NCBI RefSeq assembly: GCF_902374955.1 | Contig: NZ_CABKRX010000057.1 | Location: 1-64,000, forward strand | Direction of reading: 5' to 3' | Length of the DNA stretch: 64,000 nucleotides | From: Bacillus massilioanorexius | GTDB lineage: Bacteria; Bacillota; Bacilli; Bacillales; DSM-1321 | Part shown: positions 51,914-60,711 of the stretch, in pieces | Numbering within the stretch: position 1 is the stretch's first letter | Layout: each line of letters opens with the position of its first letter | The notes under the pieces: model-generated | Told to the model about the DNA's origin: nothing | The model's database searches: none | The model's input: the letters and a program-made list of their open reading frames with translations, nothing else | Program-made: the position numbers and the translations under genes

Positions 51914-54025
51914 TTATGCCACAACTGAAGTTTGAGTACCAACAACGGATCTTTCTAATATCTCAGCAACATCCAATGTGTTTACTGATTCTTCGACTTC
52001 TTTTGCTTTCGTTCCATCTGTTAGCATTGTTAAACAATACGGACAACCTGAACTAATAACAGATGGACTGACTACTAATGCTTGCTCCGTTCTAGCAACA
52101 TTAATACGATGTCCTGTTTCTTCTTCCATCCACATTAATCCACCACCAGCACCGCAACACATGCCTGTTTCACGATTTCTTTCCATTTCTACTAGTTTCA
52201 CACCTGGAATGGCTTTAAGAATTTCTCTCGGTGGATCATATACCTCATTGTAACGACCTAAGTAACATGAATCATGGAAGGTAATTGTTTCATTTACTTC
52301 GTACGCTGGTTTCAGCTTACCTTCCTTAACAAGTTGAGCTAGTACCTCTGTATGATGGTACACTTCTGCTTGTAAACCGAAATCAGGATACTCATTCTTA
52401 AAGATATTATATGCGTGAGGATCGATTGTAACGATCTTCTTCACATCATTTTTCTCAAATTCATCAATATTACTTGTAGCTAGCTCTTGGAATACGAATT
52501 CATTTCCAAGACGTCTTGCAGTATCCCCTGAGTTCTTTTCTTTGTTACCTAAAATAGCAAACTTAACACCCGCTTCATTCATAAGCTTCGCAAATGATAG
52601 AGCGATTTTTTGACTACGATTATCGTATGAACCCATAGATCCTACCCAGAATAAATACTCAAAATCCTCTCCTGCTTTTTTCATTTCTTTTACAGTTGGG
52701 ATTGTTACATCTTCTCTGATTTCACGCCATTTTTCTCTATCTTTTCTATTTAATCCCCAAGGATTTCCTTGACGTTCAATATTTTGCATTGCACGTTGAG
52801 CATCAGGATTCATTTTTCCTTCTGTTAATACTAAATAACGACGAAGATCAATGATTTTATCAACATGCTCATTCATAACTGGACATTGATCTTCACAGTT
52901 ACGACATGTGGTACAACCCCAAATCTCTTCTTCTGTGATAATATCACCAATTAAGCTTGGGCTGTAAATAGAAGCAGCCGCTTGTTCTTGCGCTCCTTGA
53001 CCTGCTGCTGCAAGAGCTAATTGATTTCCTTTTGTATGAGAAAAAATAAACCCCGGTACCCATGGTTGGCTTCTTGTTACAACCGCACCTTGATGCGTTA
53101 AATGATCTCTAAGTTTTAAAATTAAATCCATCGGAGACAGCATTTTTCCTGTTCCTGTTGCAGGACACATGTTTGTACAACGTCCGCATTCAACACATGC
53201 ATATAAATCAATCAATTGGTTTTGCTTGAAATCTTCAATCTTTCCTACACCAAAGGATTCCTGTGTTTCATCCTCAAAATCAATTTTTGTTAATTTTCCT
53301 GGATTTGATAAACGATGGAAAAATACATTAGCTGGACCAGCAATCAAGTGAGCATGCTTTGATTGAGGAACGTACACTAAGAACGCCAGTAATAATAACG
53401 CATGAATCCACCAAGCAATATAAAATCCAACAACGGCAGCTGTTTTTCCAATAGCAGAAAAAAGAATAGCAACCCCTGAAGCTATTGGCTCTGCAACATT
53501 TGGATCATGCCCGTGCCAGATGATAGACATTCCATTTCCAAATAATACAGATAACATTAATCCACCAATAAAAATTAATACGAGTCCTGATTTAAATCCT
53601 CTTTTTAGGCGGACAAGCTTTTCAATATATCGTCGATAAAATGCCCAAACCACCGCTACTAAAATGATAAACGTTACAATTTCTTGAAAAAATGTAAAAG
53701 CCGGATACAAAGGTCCTAATGGTAAATGAGCACCAGGCTTAATTCCTTTAATAATAAAGTCAATAGCACCAAATTGAACTAATATAAATCCATAGAAGAA
53801 CATCACATGCATGATACCGCTTTTCTTATCTTTTAAAAGCTTTTTCTGACCAAACACGTTCGTCCAAATAAGTTTCATTCTTTCCTTAACTTTGTTGTCG
53901 AACTCCATTTTCTTCCCTAGCTTAATGTACTTAATTCTTGTTTTAATCAAATACACAAACAAGCTAATTGCATAAGCTACAACAAGTAGAAACGCTATTA
54001 GATTGATCCATAATAATGGTCCCAT
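51914..54025 (-). CDS. fadF: Membrane iron-sulfur oxidoreductase of fatty acid oxidation (FadF)
   Basis: Predicted ETF:menaquinone oxidoreductase that takes electrons from acyl-CoA dehydrogenases to the quinone pool. About six N-terminal membrane helices (NarG-gamma-like, residues 1-235) are followed by two 4Fe-4S motifs (CVECGRCTNMC and CTTCRNCEDQC) and two CCG domains (for example CCGAGGGLMW and SGCPYCLTML). The start is ATG 54025 (MGPLLWINLIAF) after GGGGAGGAG; the frame runs 16 codons further. The product is 703 residues. It equals B. subtilis ywjF/fadF, which precedes acdA there; here three more genes intervene. Confidence 0.93.
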   Translation of the reverse strand: MGPLLWINLIAFLLVVAYAISLFVYLIKTRIKYIKLGKKMEFDNKVKERMKLIWTNVFGQKKLLKDKKSGIMHVMFFYGFILVQFGAIDFIIKGIKPGAHLPLGPLYPAFTFFQEIVTFIILVAVVWAFYRRYIEKLVRLKRGFKSGLVLIFIGGLMLSVLFGNGMSIIWHGHDPNVAEPIASGVAILFSAIGKTAAVVGFYIAWWIHALLLLAFLVYVPQSKHAHLIAGPANVFFHRLSNPGKLTKIDFEDETQESFGVGKIEDFKQNQLIDLYACVECGRCTNMCPATGTGKMLSPMDLILKLRDHLTHQGAVVTRSQPWVPGFIFSHTKGNQLALAAAGQGAQEQAAASIYSPSLIGDIITEEEIWGCTTCRNCEDQCPVMNEHVDKIIDLRRYLVLTEGKMNPDAQRAMQNIERQGNPWGLNRKDREKWREIREDVTIPTVKEMKKAGEDFEYLFWVGSMGSYDNRSQKIALSFAKLMNEAGVKFAILGNKEKNSGDTARRLGNEFVFQELATSNIDEFEKNDVKKIVTIDPHAYNIFKNEYPDFGLQAEVYHHTEVLAQLVKEGKLKPAYEVNETITFHDSCYLGRYNEVYDPPREILKAIPGVKLVEMERNRETGMCCGAGGGLMWMEEETGHRINVARTEQALVVSPSVISSGCPYCLTMLTDGTKAKEVEESVNTLDVAEILERSVVGTQTSVVA

Positions 54026-54289
54026 TTTTTCTCCTCCCCATAAAGTGAAGCTTCCATCAGTAGAGGTTTTCAATCATCCCCCACTATGGTTAGTTGTCTA
54101 GTTTCATCGGCAAGCCGTTGAAGCCCTTCATTTAAACCAATCGGGTTCTTACTGACATCATGATTTTCTACGTCAACGCTTTTATTTCTACTGCGTTTAG
54201 GAGACTTAGCGTCAGTTTGAATGGGATAAAGAGAATTGAAAACCCTCTCAATGTAGATTATTTATAATTATCTGAAATTACTTGATTAT

Positions 54290-54319
54290 ATATTACATAA
54301 TGAATGAGCATTCAGTCAA
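54290..54319 (-). promoter_or_regulatory. fadF promoter overlapped by a FadR/TetR-type operator
   Basis: TTGACT (54314-54319), an 18-bp spacer and TAATAT (54290-54295). The palindrome TGAATGAGCATTCA (54301-54314), part of TGAATGAGCATTCAGTCA, fills the spacer and overlaps the -35. The longer form matches the Bacillus FadR box TGAATGAMTANTCATTCA closely at both arms (one arm mismatch). A repressor bound here would block RNA polymerase. The rest of 54026-54489 contains no gene. Confidence 0.7.
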
Positions 54320-54489
54320 CAAATTTCTTGTTTTGATTTACAATTTTTATCATAATATACCAATTCATTACTCGCTAGAAAAATTTTCTAATTTCAATAA
54401 TGAACATTTTTCTAAAAACATATTTGGTTTTAATCCGTCATAATTGAGAACAATAGATGTACGTCTAATTATTAAGGAGAGTATATCTT

Positions 54490-55692
54490 GTGAAAACTTT
54501 ATTCATTCTTTTTCTATGTATCCTTTTAATCGGTATATGGTTCACAATTGACTTCCATCTTGGTCGCAAGAAACATCTCTCTCTTGTCAAATCCATCAGC
54601 TTCCCTAAAAGAAAAAGTACAATAACTCTATACACGGCTGGTGAAGAACTCTTTGACAAAATGTTCGACGATATAAGAAATGCTTGTCACCATATACATA
54701 TAGAGTTTTACATTGTTAAAAATGATAAAATAAGCAAACGATTTATTTCGCTATTAAAGAAGAAAGCTACTGAAGGTGTAGAGGTACGTCTACTACTTGA
54801 TTGGATGGGAAGTTTGAGTTTTAAGGGAAAAACCATCAAAGAGTTAAGAAATTCTGGAGTAAAATTTGCATACAGTCATGCTCCTAAATTCCCTTTTTTC
54901 TTTTATTCTTCTCAAGAAAGAAATCATCGCAAAATAACCATTATTGATGGTCATATCGGATATTTAGGTGGCTTTAATATTGGCAAGGAATATATAGGAG
55001 CTGATCCTAAATTAAGTCCATGGAGAGATTATCATTTAAGAATTAAAGGAGAAGGTGTTCAAGATCTTGAAATGGTTTATTTAACAGATTGGCAAGAAGC
55101 TACGGGTGCAACATTAAATACTAAACAAATATATATTCAACGTGATGGAACAGGAGTTCATTCGCATCAAATCATACCTACTGAAGGTGCATTTTTAGAA
55201 GAACAGTTTATTTCACTAATTCAAAAAGCTACAACTTCTATTATCATCGGAACACCTTATTTCATTCCTTCAAACCGCATTATGAATGAATTATTGAAAG
55301 TCCTAAAGGCTGGTATTACCTTATCTATAATCGTTCCTTATGAATCCGATCACCTTCTTGTAAAAGAAGCTTCTTATACTTATTTTCGAAAATTATTAGA
55401 AGTAGGTGCAACCGTTTATCAATATCAAAAAGGTTTTTTTCATGCTAAATATATTTTAATAGACGAGCAAATACTGGACATTGGAACAGCTAACTTTGAC
55501 AAGAGAAGTCTTTTTTTAAATCATGAAGTAAACTGTTTTATTTATGATAAAAACTGTATTCAGAACTTTAAAAAAGCAATTGATCAAGATATACAGAATA
55601 GTACAATCCTTTCCTTTCGTGACTTATCCAATGTTTCGACCTGGATAAAACTGAAAGAGAAAATGGCTCATCTTTTATCTAGTTTTCTATAG
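54490..55692 (+). CDS. clsB: Cardiolipin synthase-like phospholipase D protein (ClsB/YwjE)
   Basis: Joins phosphatidylglycerol molecules to form cardiolipin. The 400-residue product has one N-terminal membrane anchor (LFILFLCILLIGIWFTIDF) and two PLD domains, each with an HKD motif: NHRKITIIDGHIGYLGG and HAKYILIDEQILDIGTANFD. The GTG start at 54490 follows AAGGAGAG. A second membrane helix seen in major cardiolipin synthases is missing, as in YwjE. It diverges from fadF, as in B. subtilis. Confidence 0.9.
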   Translation: MKTLFILFLCILLIGIWFTIDFHLGRKKHLSLVKSISFPKRKSTITLYTAGEELFDKMFDDIRNACHHIHIEFYIVKNDKISKRFISLLKKKATEGVEVRLLLDWMGSLSFKGKTIKELRNSGVKFAYSHAPKFPFFFYSSQERNHRKITIIDGHIGYLGGFNIGKEYIGADPKLSPWRDYHLRIKGEGVQDLEMVYLTDWQEATGATLNTKQIYIQRDGTGVHSHQIIPTEGAFLEEQFISLIQKATTSIIIGTPYFIPSNRIMNELLKVLKAGITLSIIVPYESDHLLVKEASYTYFRKLLEVGATVYQYQKGFFHAKYILIDEQILDIGTANFDKRSLFLNHEVNCFIYDKNCIQNFKKAIDQDIQNSTILSFRDLSNVSTWIKLKEKMAHLLSSFL

Positions 55693-55884
55693 TCACTTTG
55701 AAATGCTTCTTATCGAGTGTTATCTTACAATAAAAGATTACACAATAGAAAAATAAACACGATATCCTACTTCAGCACAGCAATTCTTTGTTGAGTTGTT
55801 GTAAAATAAAAGGAAACAACTTTGGAATCTACTGAACATCCAACGGCTTTCGAAACACAGTAAAAGAAAAAAGAGGATTAAACA

Positions 55885-56838
55885 ATGATTATTCGTTTCG
55901 GTTATGTTTCAACGGCTATTTCCTTATATGATGCTTCACCATCAAAAACAATAACATTCAAAAGATATTCTCAGTTAAGTGATTCAGATCGGTTGGATAA
56001 ATTAAAAGAAATAACACGTACCAATATCAATCAGACATTGAGAATGCTATATTATAATGCTGCACATCAAATTGAATTGTATAGAATGTCTAGCTCCATT
56101 GTTCCACTTGCAACCCATCCAGAAGTACGATGGGATTTTGTATCCCCTTTTCGCGAGGAATGGCAGGCTATTGGAGATTTTGTTAAAAAAGAAAAGATGA
56201 GGGTAAGCTTCCACCCTAATCAATTTACATTATTCACAAGTCCTCGAGGTGAAGTCACAGCAAATGCCGTTATTGATATGGAATTCCACTATAAAATGCT
56301 TGAAGCAATGGGCATTGAAGATACATCATATATCAATATCCATGTTGGAGGAGCCTATGGAGATAAAGACCTTTCCTTAAAAAGGTTCCATACGAATTTA
56401 AAACAGTTACCTCATCATATAAAAGCACAAATGACACTTGAAAATGATGATAAAACCTATAATACGGCTGAAACCTTAGCAGTCTGTGAGCAAGAACAAG
56501 TCCCATTTGTTTTTGATTACCATCATCATATGGCAAATCTTTGTGAAGAATCGCTATCAGTGCTTTTGCCAAGAATTTTTTCAACTTGGAGGCATACGAG
56601 TTTATGCCCAAAAGTTCATATTTCATCACCAAAGTCCACTAATGCTTTCCGGGCACATTCTGATTATGTAGACGTAGATTTTATTTTACCTTTTATAAAG
56701 GAATTAAAAAACTATCAGATAGATGTAGATGTTATGATTGAAGCAAAGAAGAAAGATCAAGCTTTACTACAATTAGTAGATGATTTATCTAAACAAAGAG
56801 GAATAAAACGTTTGAGTGGAGCTTCTATTCAAATATAA
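55885..56838 (+). CDS. uvsE: UV DNA damage endonuclease
   Basis: Nicks DNA 5' to UV photoproducts in an alternative excision repair pathway. The 317-residue product starts MIIRFGYVSTAISLYDASPS and has the TIM-barrel metal ligands of UvsE: VSFHPNQFTLF, YINIHVGGAYGDK, LENDDKTYN, VFDYHHH and VMIEAKKKDQA. AGAGGATTAAACA precedes the ATG. The neighbours match B. subtilis (ywjD next to ywjE), where it is expressed in spores. Confidence 0.94.
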   Translation: MIIRFGYVSTAISLYDASPSKTITFKRYSQLSDSDRLDKLKEITRTNINQTLRMLYYNAAHQIELYRMSSSIVPLATHPEVRWDFVSPFREEWQAIGDFVKKEKMRVSFHPNQFTLFTSPRGEVTANAVIDMEFHYKMLEAMGIEDTSYINIHVGGAYGDKDLSLKRFHTNLKQLPHHIKAQMTLENDDKTYNTAETLAVCEQEQVPFVFDYHHHMANLCEESLSVLLPRIFSTWRHTSLCPKVHISSPKSTNAFRAHSDYVDVDFILPFIKELKNYQIDVDVMIEAKKKDQALLQLVDDLSKQRGIKRLSGASIQI

Positions 56839-56953
56839 GTAGCCTTTTAAAGTCTTTTTCATTTTTCCAATATAGCATTATTCGTTAAATATTTTTGCTA
56901 TAAACTCCATACAATAAGCTTACTTGTATGTATAGTTAAGGAGTGCATGATAA

Positions 56954-57724
56954 ATGAAAAAAAAATGGATATTGCTAGTTCTAATATTAGCTACTATGCT
57001 TGCTTATCAAAAAAACGCATTTGCTCAAACAAGAAGCCGGGAGGTTTACGAGAAAAAAGGACATGTCATTTGGGATGTACGTACTACTGAAAAAGTAGTG
57101 GCTATTACGTTTGATGATGGACCACACCCTATTTTTACTCCTCAAATACTAGATATATTAGCTAAATACGATGCAAAAGCTACGTTTTTTGTAGCTGGAA
57201 ACAAAGTAAAGCGGTTCCCAGATGTGTTAAAAAGACAAGTCAGAGAAGGTCATGAAATAGCGAACCATACATATAACCATATTTATAGTTCTCGTATTAC
57301 GGCTGCTAAATTAACGGAAGAATTAACACAAACAGATCAATTAATTCAACAGTTAAGTGGCTATAAAACGACTCTCTATCGCCCTGTTGGAGGCCTTTAT
57401 AATGATACGATCATTGATACAGCTGTAAAGAACGGAAAGACTGTCGTCTTATGGTCTTGGCATCAAGATCCCAGAGATTGGAAAAGTCCTCCCGCAAGCC
57501 AAATTACTCGTCATATTACAAAAGGTATACAGCCTGGGAATATTATTCTTCTTCATGATTGGAATGGCCATGAGGATTCCCCAGTTTCACAATCCGTGAA
57601 GGCTTTCGACCAAATTATGAAATTCTTATACGATAATGATTACCGTTGTGTCACTGTATCTGAGCTCCTTCAGATTTCTCAAAACAAGAAACCAAACCCG
57701 TATAATATCCCGTCTTTTCAATAG
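56954..57724 (+). CDS. Secreted polysaccharide deacetylase
   Basis: Carbohydrate esterase 4 (NodB) enzyme, probably removing acetyl groups from peptidoglycan or a related glycan outside the membrane. Signal peptide about residues 1-24 (KWILLVLILATMLAYQKNAFA). Catalytic motifs are all present: TFDDGPHP (base and metal Asp), HEIANHTYNH (metal His pair), RPVGGLYN (in place of RPPxG, note the second Pro is Val), WSWHQDPRDW and LLHDWNG. The 256-residue length fits a minimal enzyme. GGAGTG precedes the ATG. It stands alone upstream of a convergent argS. Confidence 0.88.
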   Translation: MKKKWILLVLILATMLAYQKNAFAQTRSREVYEKKGHVIWDVRTTEKVVAITFDDGPHPIFTPQILDILAKYDAKATFFVAGNKVKRFPDVLKRQVREGHEIANHTYNHIYSSRITAAKLTEELTQTDQLIQQLSGYKTTLYRPVGGLYNDTIIDTAVKNGKTVVLWSWHQDPRDWKSPPASQITRHITKGIQPGNIILLHDWNGHEDSPVSQSVKAFDQIMKFLYDNDYRCVTVSELLQISQNKKPNPYNIPSFQ

Positions 57725-57827
57725 ACTTCAATTCTTTTTACGCGTTCCTTACTGTGAGGTTTCATTTTTTCTCGCTTCTTCCGCAGAAGTCTCATATCAA
57801 CGTATAACAAAATAGAACCTTCAATAA

Positions 57828-57874
57828 AAAAGAGACTAACCTCAATGAATGCATTCTTTAAGGTTAGTCTCTTT
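57828..57874. terminator. Bidirectional terminator between the deacetylase gene and argS
   Basis: Perfect 14-bp arms AAAGAGACTAACCT (57829-57842) and AGGTTAGTCTCTTT (57861-57874) with A- and T-rich flanks, between convergent genes. Confidence 0.9.
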
Positions 57875-57887
57875 ATTTCATTAACTA

Positions 57888-59558
57888 TTACATTTTTTCT
57901 GGGGCAGAAACACCTATTAAAGCTAATGCATTACGCAGTGTAATCCCAACGGCTTCAATAAGAGCTAATCTTGCTTTTGAGCGCTCCATTTGTTCTTGAT
58001 CTAATACTTTTTCCGCATTATAGAAACTATGGAAAGTAGACGCTAAATCAAAAATATAATTTGTAATTCGATGTGGTAAACGTTTTTCAGCAGCTTCTGC
58101 TATTGCTTGAGGGAAATCCCCTAATTTCTTCAATACTTCAAATTCTTTTTCAGATGAAATTTGAGAAAGATCAAATTTACCATCTTGCTCTATTCCTAGT
58201 TCCTTGCCTTGACGAAGGATACTGCAAATACGAGCATGAGCATATTGTGCATAATATACAGGGTTTTCATTAGATTGTGAAACAGCTAAATCTAAATCAA
58301 AATCCATATGAGTATCCGCACTTCTCATTGCAAAGAAATAACGAGTCGCATCTAGACCTACTTCTTCCACTAGATCACGCATTGTTACGGCTTTACCTGT
58401 ACGTTTACTCATTTTCATTTTTTCACCATTTTTATATAGGTGAACTAATTGAATAATTTCTACCTCAAGTTGTTCTTGATTGTATCCAAGAGCTTCAATT
58501 GCTGCTTTCATACGAGGAATATATCCGTGATGGTCTGCTCCCCAAATATTAATTAGCTTTTCAAAGCCACGTTCTAATTTATTTCGATGATAAGCGATAT
58601 CCGGTAATAGGTATGTGTAAGATCCGTCTTGTTTAATTAATACACGATCTTTATCGTCGCCAAGCTCTGTTGAACGGAACCAAGTTGCTCCATCTTGATC
58701 AAAAATATGACCATTCTTTTTTAACACATCTAATGCTGAATCAATTTGACCATCTTGGTATAAAGATGTCTCGGAGAACCAAACATCAAATTTCACACGG
58801 AACTGCTCTAGATCTTCTTTAAGTTTTCCCATTTCATATTTCAATCCATATTCACGGAAAAAGTCAAAACGAGCTTTTTCATCTTCGTGAACGAAGCGAT
58901 CTCCAAAATCAGCAGCTAGTTTTTGTCCAATTTCGATAATATCTTGACCGTGATATCCATCTTCTGGCATAGCAGCATCTTTTCCAAGAGCTTGGAAATA
59001 ACGCGCTTCAACAGAATATGCTAAATTATTGATCTGGTTTCCAGCATCATTAATATAATATTCTCTAGATACATCATAGCCAGCTTTATCTAGAATGTTA
59101 CATAAAGAATCACCCACTGCTGCTCCACGAGCATGGCCTAAATGTAAATTTCCTGTAGGATTAGCTGATACAAATTCTACTTGAATTTTTTCTCCATTAC
59201 CTACAGTACTTTCACCATATTTATCACCAGCATTTAAGATGGTTGGGATTAAATCTGTCATGTATTGATTGTTTAAATAGAAATTAATAAAACCTGGACC
59301 TGCAATTTCAATTTTTTCAATAGATGTATTCTCTTTTGAAAAATTAGCGATGATAGCTTCAGCAATCATGCGTGGTGCTTTTTTTGCCACTCTAGCAAGT
59401 TGCATAGCCATATTTGTAGAGTAGTCACCATGTGTCTTATCTTTTGGTGTTTCTAATATTACGTTTGGAATTTCTTCTTTTGTAGCAAGTTCAGCTTTAA
59501 CAACAGCATTAATGATTTCTTGTTTAAGCTTTTCTTGCATTTGCTCAACTATATTCAT
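57888..59558 (-). CDS. argS: Arginyl-tRNA synthetase
   Basis: Class I aminoacyl-tRNA synthetase, 556 residues. It has the ArgS N-terminal additional domain (1-110), the HIGH-type motif in SANPTGNLHLGHARG, KMSK in GEKMKMSKRTGKAVT, and the C-terminal DALR anticodon domain. The ATG overlaps the stop of the upstream ywiB-like gene by 4 bp. No T-box leader was seen. Confidence 0.97.
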   Translation of the reverse strand: MNIVEQMQEKLKQEIINAVVKAELATKEEIPNVILETPKDKTHGDYSTNMAMQLARVAKKAPRMIAEAIIANFSKENTSIEKIEIAGPGFINFYLNNQYMTDLIPTILNAGDKYGESTVGNGEKIQVEFVSANPTGNLHLGHARGAAVGDSLCNILDKAGYDVSREYYINDAGNQINNLAYSVEARYFQALGKDAAMPEDGYHGQDIIEIGQKLAADFGDRFVHEDEKARFDFFREYGLKYEMGKLKEDLEQFRVKFDVWFSETSLYQDGQIDSALDVLKKNGHIFDQDGATWFRSTELGDDKDRVLIKQDGSYTYLLPDIAYHRNKLERGFEKLINIWGADHHGYIPRMKAAIEALGYNQEQLEVEIIQLVHLYKNGEKMKMSKRTGKAVTMRDLVEEVGLDATRYFFAMRSADTHMDFDLDLAVSQSNENPVYYAQYAHARICSILRQGKELGIEQDGKFDLSQISSEKEFEVLKKLGDFPQAIAEAAEKRLPHRITNYIFDLASTFHSFYNAEKVLDQEQMERSKARLALIEAVGITLRNALALIGVSAPEKM

Positions 59559-59992
59559 TTATTTGCTTCCTCCTTGTAAGTAATTTGCATTTCATATTTT
59601 CCAACATCATTTCCATGCATGTTCAAATCATATACGAGAACCATCTTGCCCTCTTTATCAAGTTCATTCCATGTTTGATCCATTTTTTTCGTAAGTGTTA
59701 ACATTTGCATTGTTCCATATGGACTTTCATAAGTACCTGTTGTCATCAAATCTTTCTTAAAACGTTGCCTCATTTTAATCGGACCACTTCTCATAATAAA
59801 CACTTCATCAGGTGACCATTTTAATATAGTATGAACATTTTGCATATCTTGCTGAACTTCATCATAGCGTAGATAAATTGTATCTTTTTTATGTTGTAAA
59901 GTTCCAAATGTCACAAGTTCGTACACCTCTGTGTCCTGTCCATTTGAAATGATTGTATTTAATTGAATGGTTACTTCCTTCGTTACTGACAT
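59555..59992 (-). CDS. ywiB: DUF1934 family beta-barrel protein (YwiB-like)
   Basis: Cytoplasmic protein of 145 residues, almost all predicted beta strands (for example TIYLRYDEV, VHTILKWSPDEVFIMRSGPI, MVLVYDLNMHGNDVGKYEMQ), matching the calycin-like fold of DUF1934. It is coupled to argS by an ATGA overlap, as in other Bacillus. The function is unknown to me. Confidence 0.85.
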   Translation of the reverse strand: MSVTKEVTIQLNTIISNGQDTEVYELVTFGTLQHKKDTIYLRYDEVQQDMQNVHTILKWSPDEVFIMRSGPIKMRQRFKKDLMTTGTYESPYGTMQMLTLTKKMDQTWNELDKEGKMVLVYDLNMHGNDVGKYEMQITYKEEANK

Positions 59993-60390
59993 ACTTTTAA
60001 CACCCTTCTCGATGCTCTAAAAGGCTATATTTCATGCTAATGTATTTAATAATACTATTTATTAAACGTAGCTACAATGATAAGAACGCACAAGAACCAG
60101 TAATTGTAGAATAACGTCTAAAAACGAATCTTTCACCAAGAAATCTTGCAAGCATGCAAATTTGCTAGGCTTTTATACTAATAATAGTTTAGCTTCCTCT
60201 TATAGCTCTTCTATCTCCATAAATAACCTCTAACTTTCATAAGTATAAAGATTCTTGATTTAAGTTTCAACTATACAGAAATAGCACAAGATGAGATGAC
60301 TTTCCATATCAAAAGTATCTAAATACTCCTCATCAGATGTCATCATTCCCTCCTGTTCTCCTCCATAACCATCCATTTATGACTTCAAAA

Positions 60391-60590
60391 CAAAAGGCTG
60401 TCTTCTTTAATATTGTTATTTTTAAATAAGTTCGGTGAATAGATTTAGTTATCAAAAGCTTGAATGGAGTGTAAAGTGCGATACTCTAGCAAGAGTCTCT
60501 CCGCACGCAGAAAGCGAGCATCCTGGAGTGACATACGACTCAACCTATATTCACTACTTGTTCATAGGCAACAAAACAAAGTATCCGTAA
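60391..60590 (-). repeat. Dispersed intergenic repeat, copy C
   Basis: About 200 bp, in the opposite orientation to copy B in its central part. Read on the minus strand it has AACAAGTAGTGAATATAGGT, GTCACTCCAGGATGCTCGCT, GAGACTCTTGCTAGAGTATC and CACTCCATTCAAGCTTTTG, and it ends in GAAGACAGCCTTTT. It lies in the 700-bp gap between ywiB and the PBP gene; the remainder (59993-60390, 60591-60690) shows no gene. Confidence 0.7.
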
Positions 60591-60711
60591 AAAACCAAAC
60601 AAAATGAGAAAGAACATTATGAGACTATTTTTTTCATCTTCATTAAAAATGTTTAAAAAAGGAAGTTTTTTTTCATACTAATAAGAAAAGCGTTAAGTGA
60701 AGGTGAGAATT

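Noticed and set aside
60602..60683. Short plus-strand frame of 26 codons before the PBP gene
   Set aside because: No ribosome-binding site, low-complexity composition, and no way to separate it from chance.
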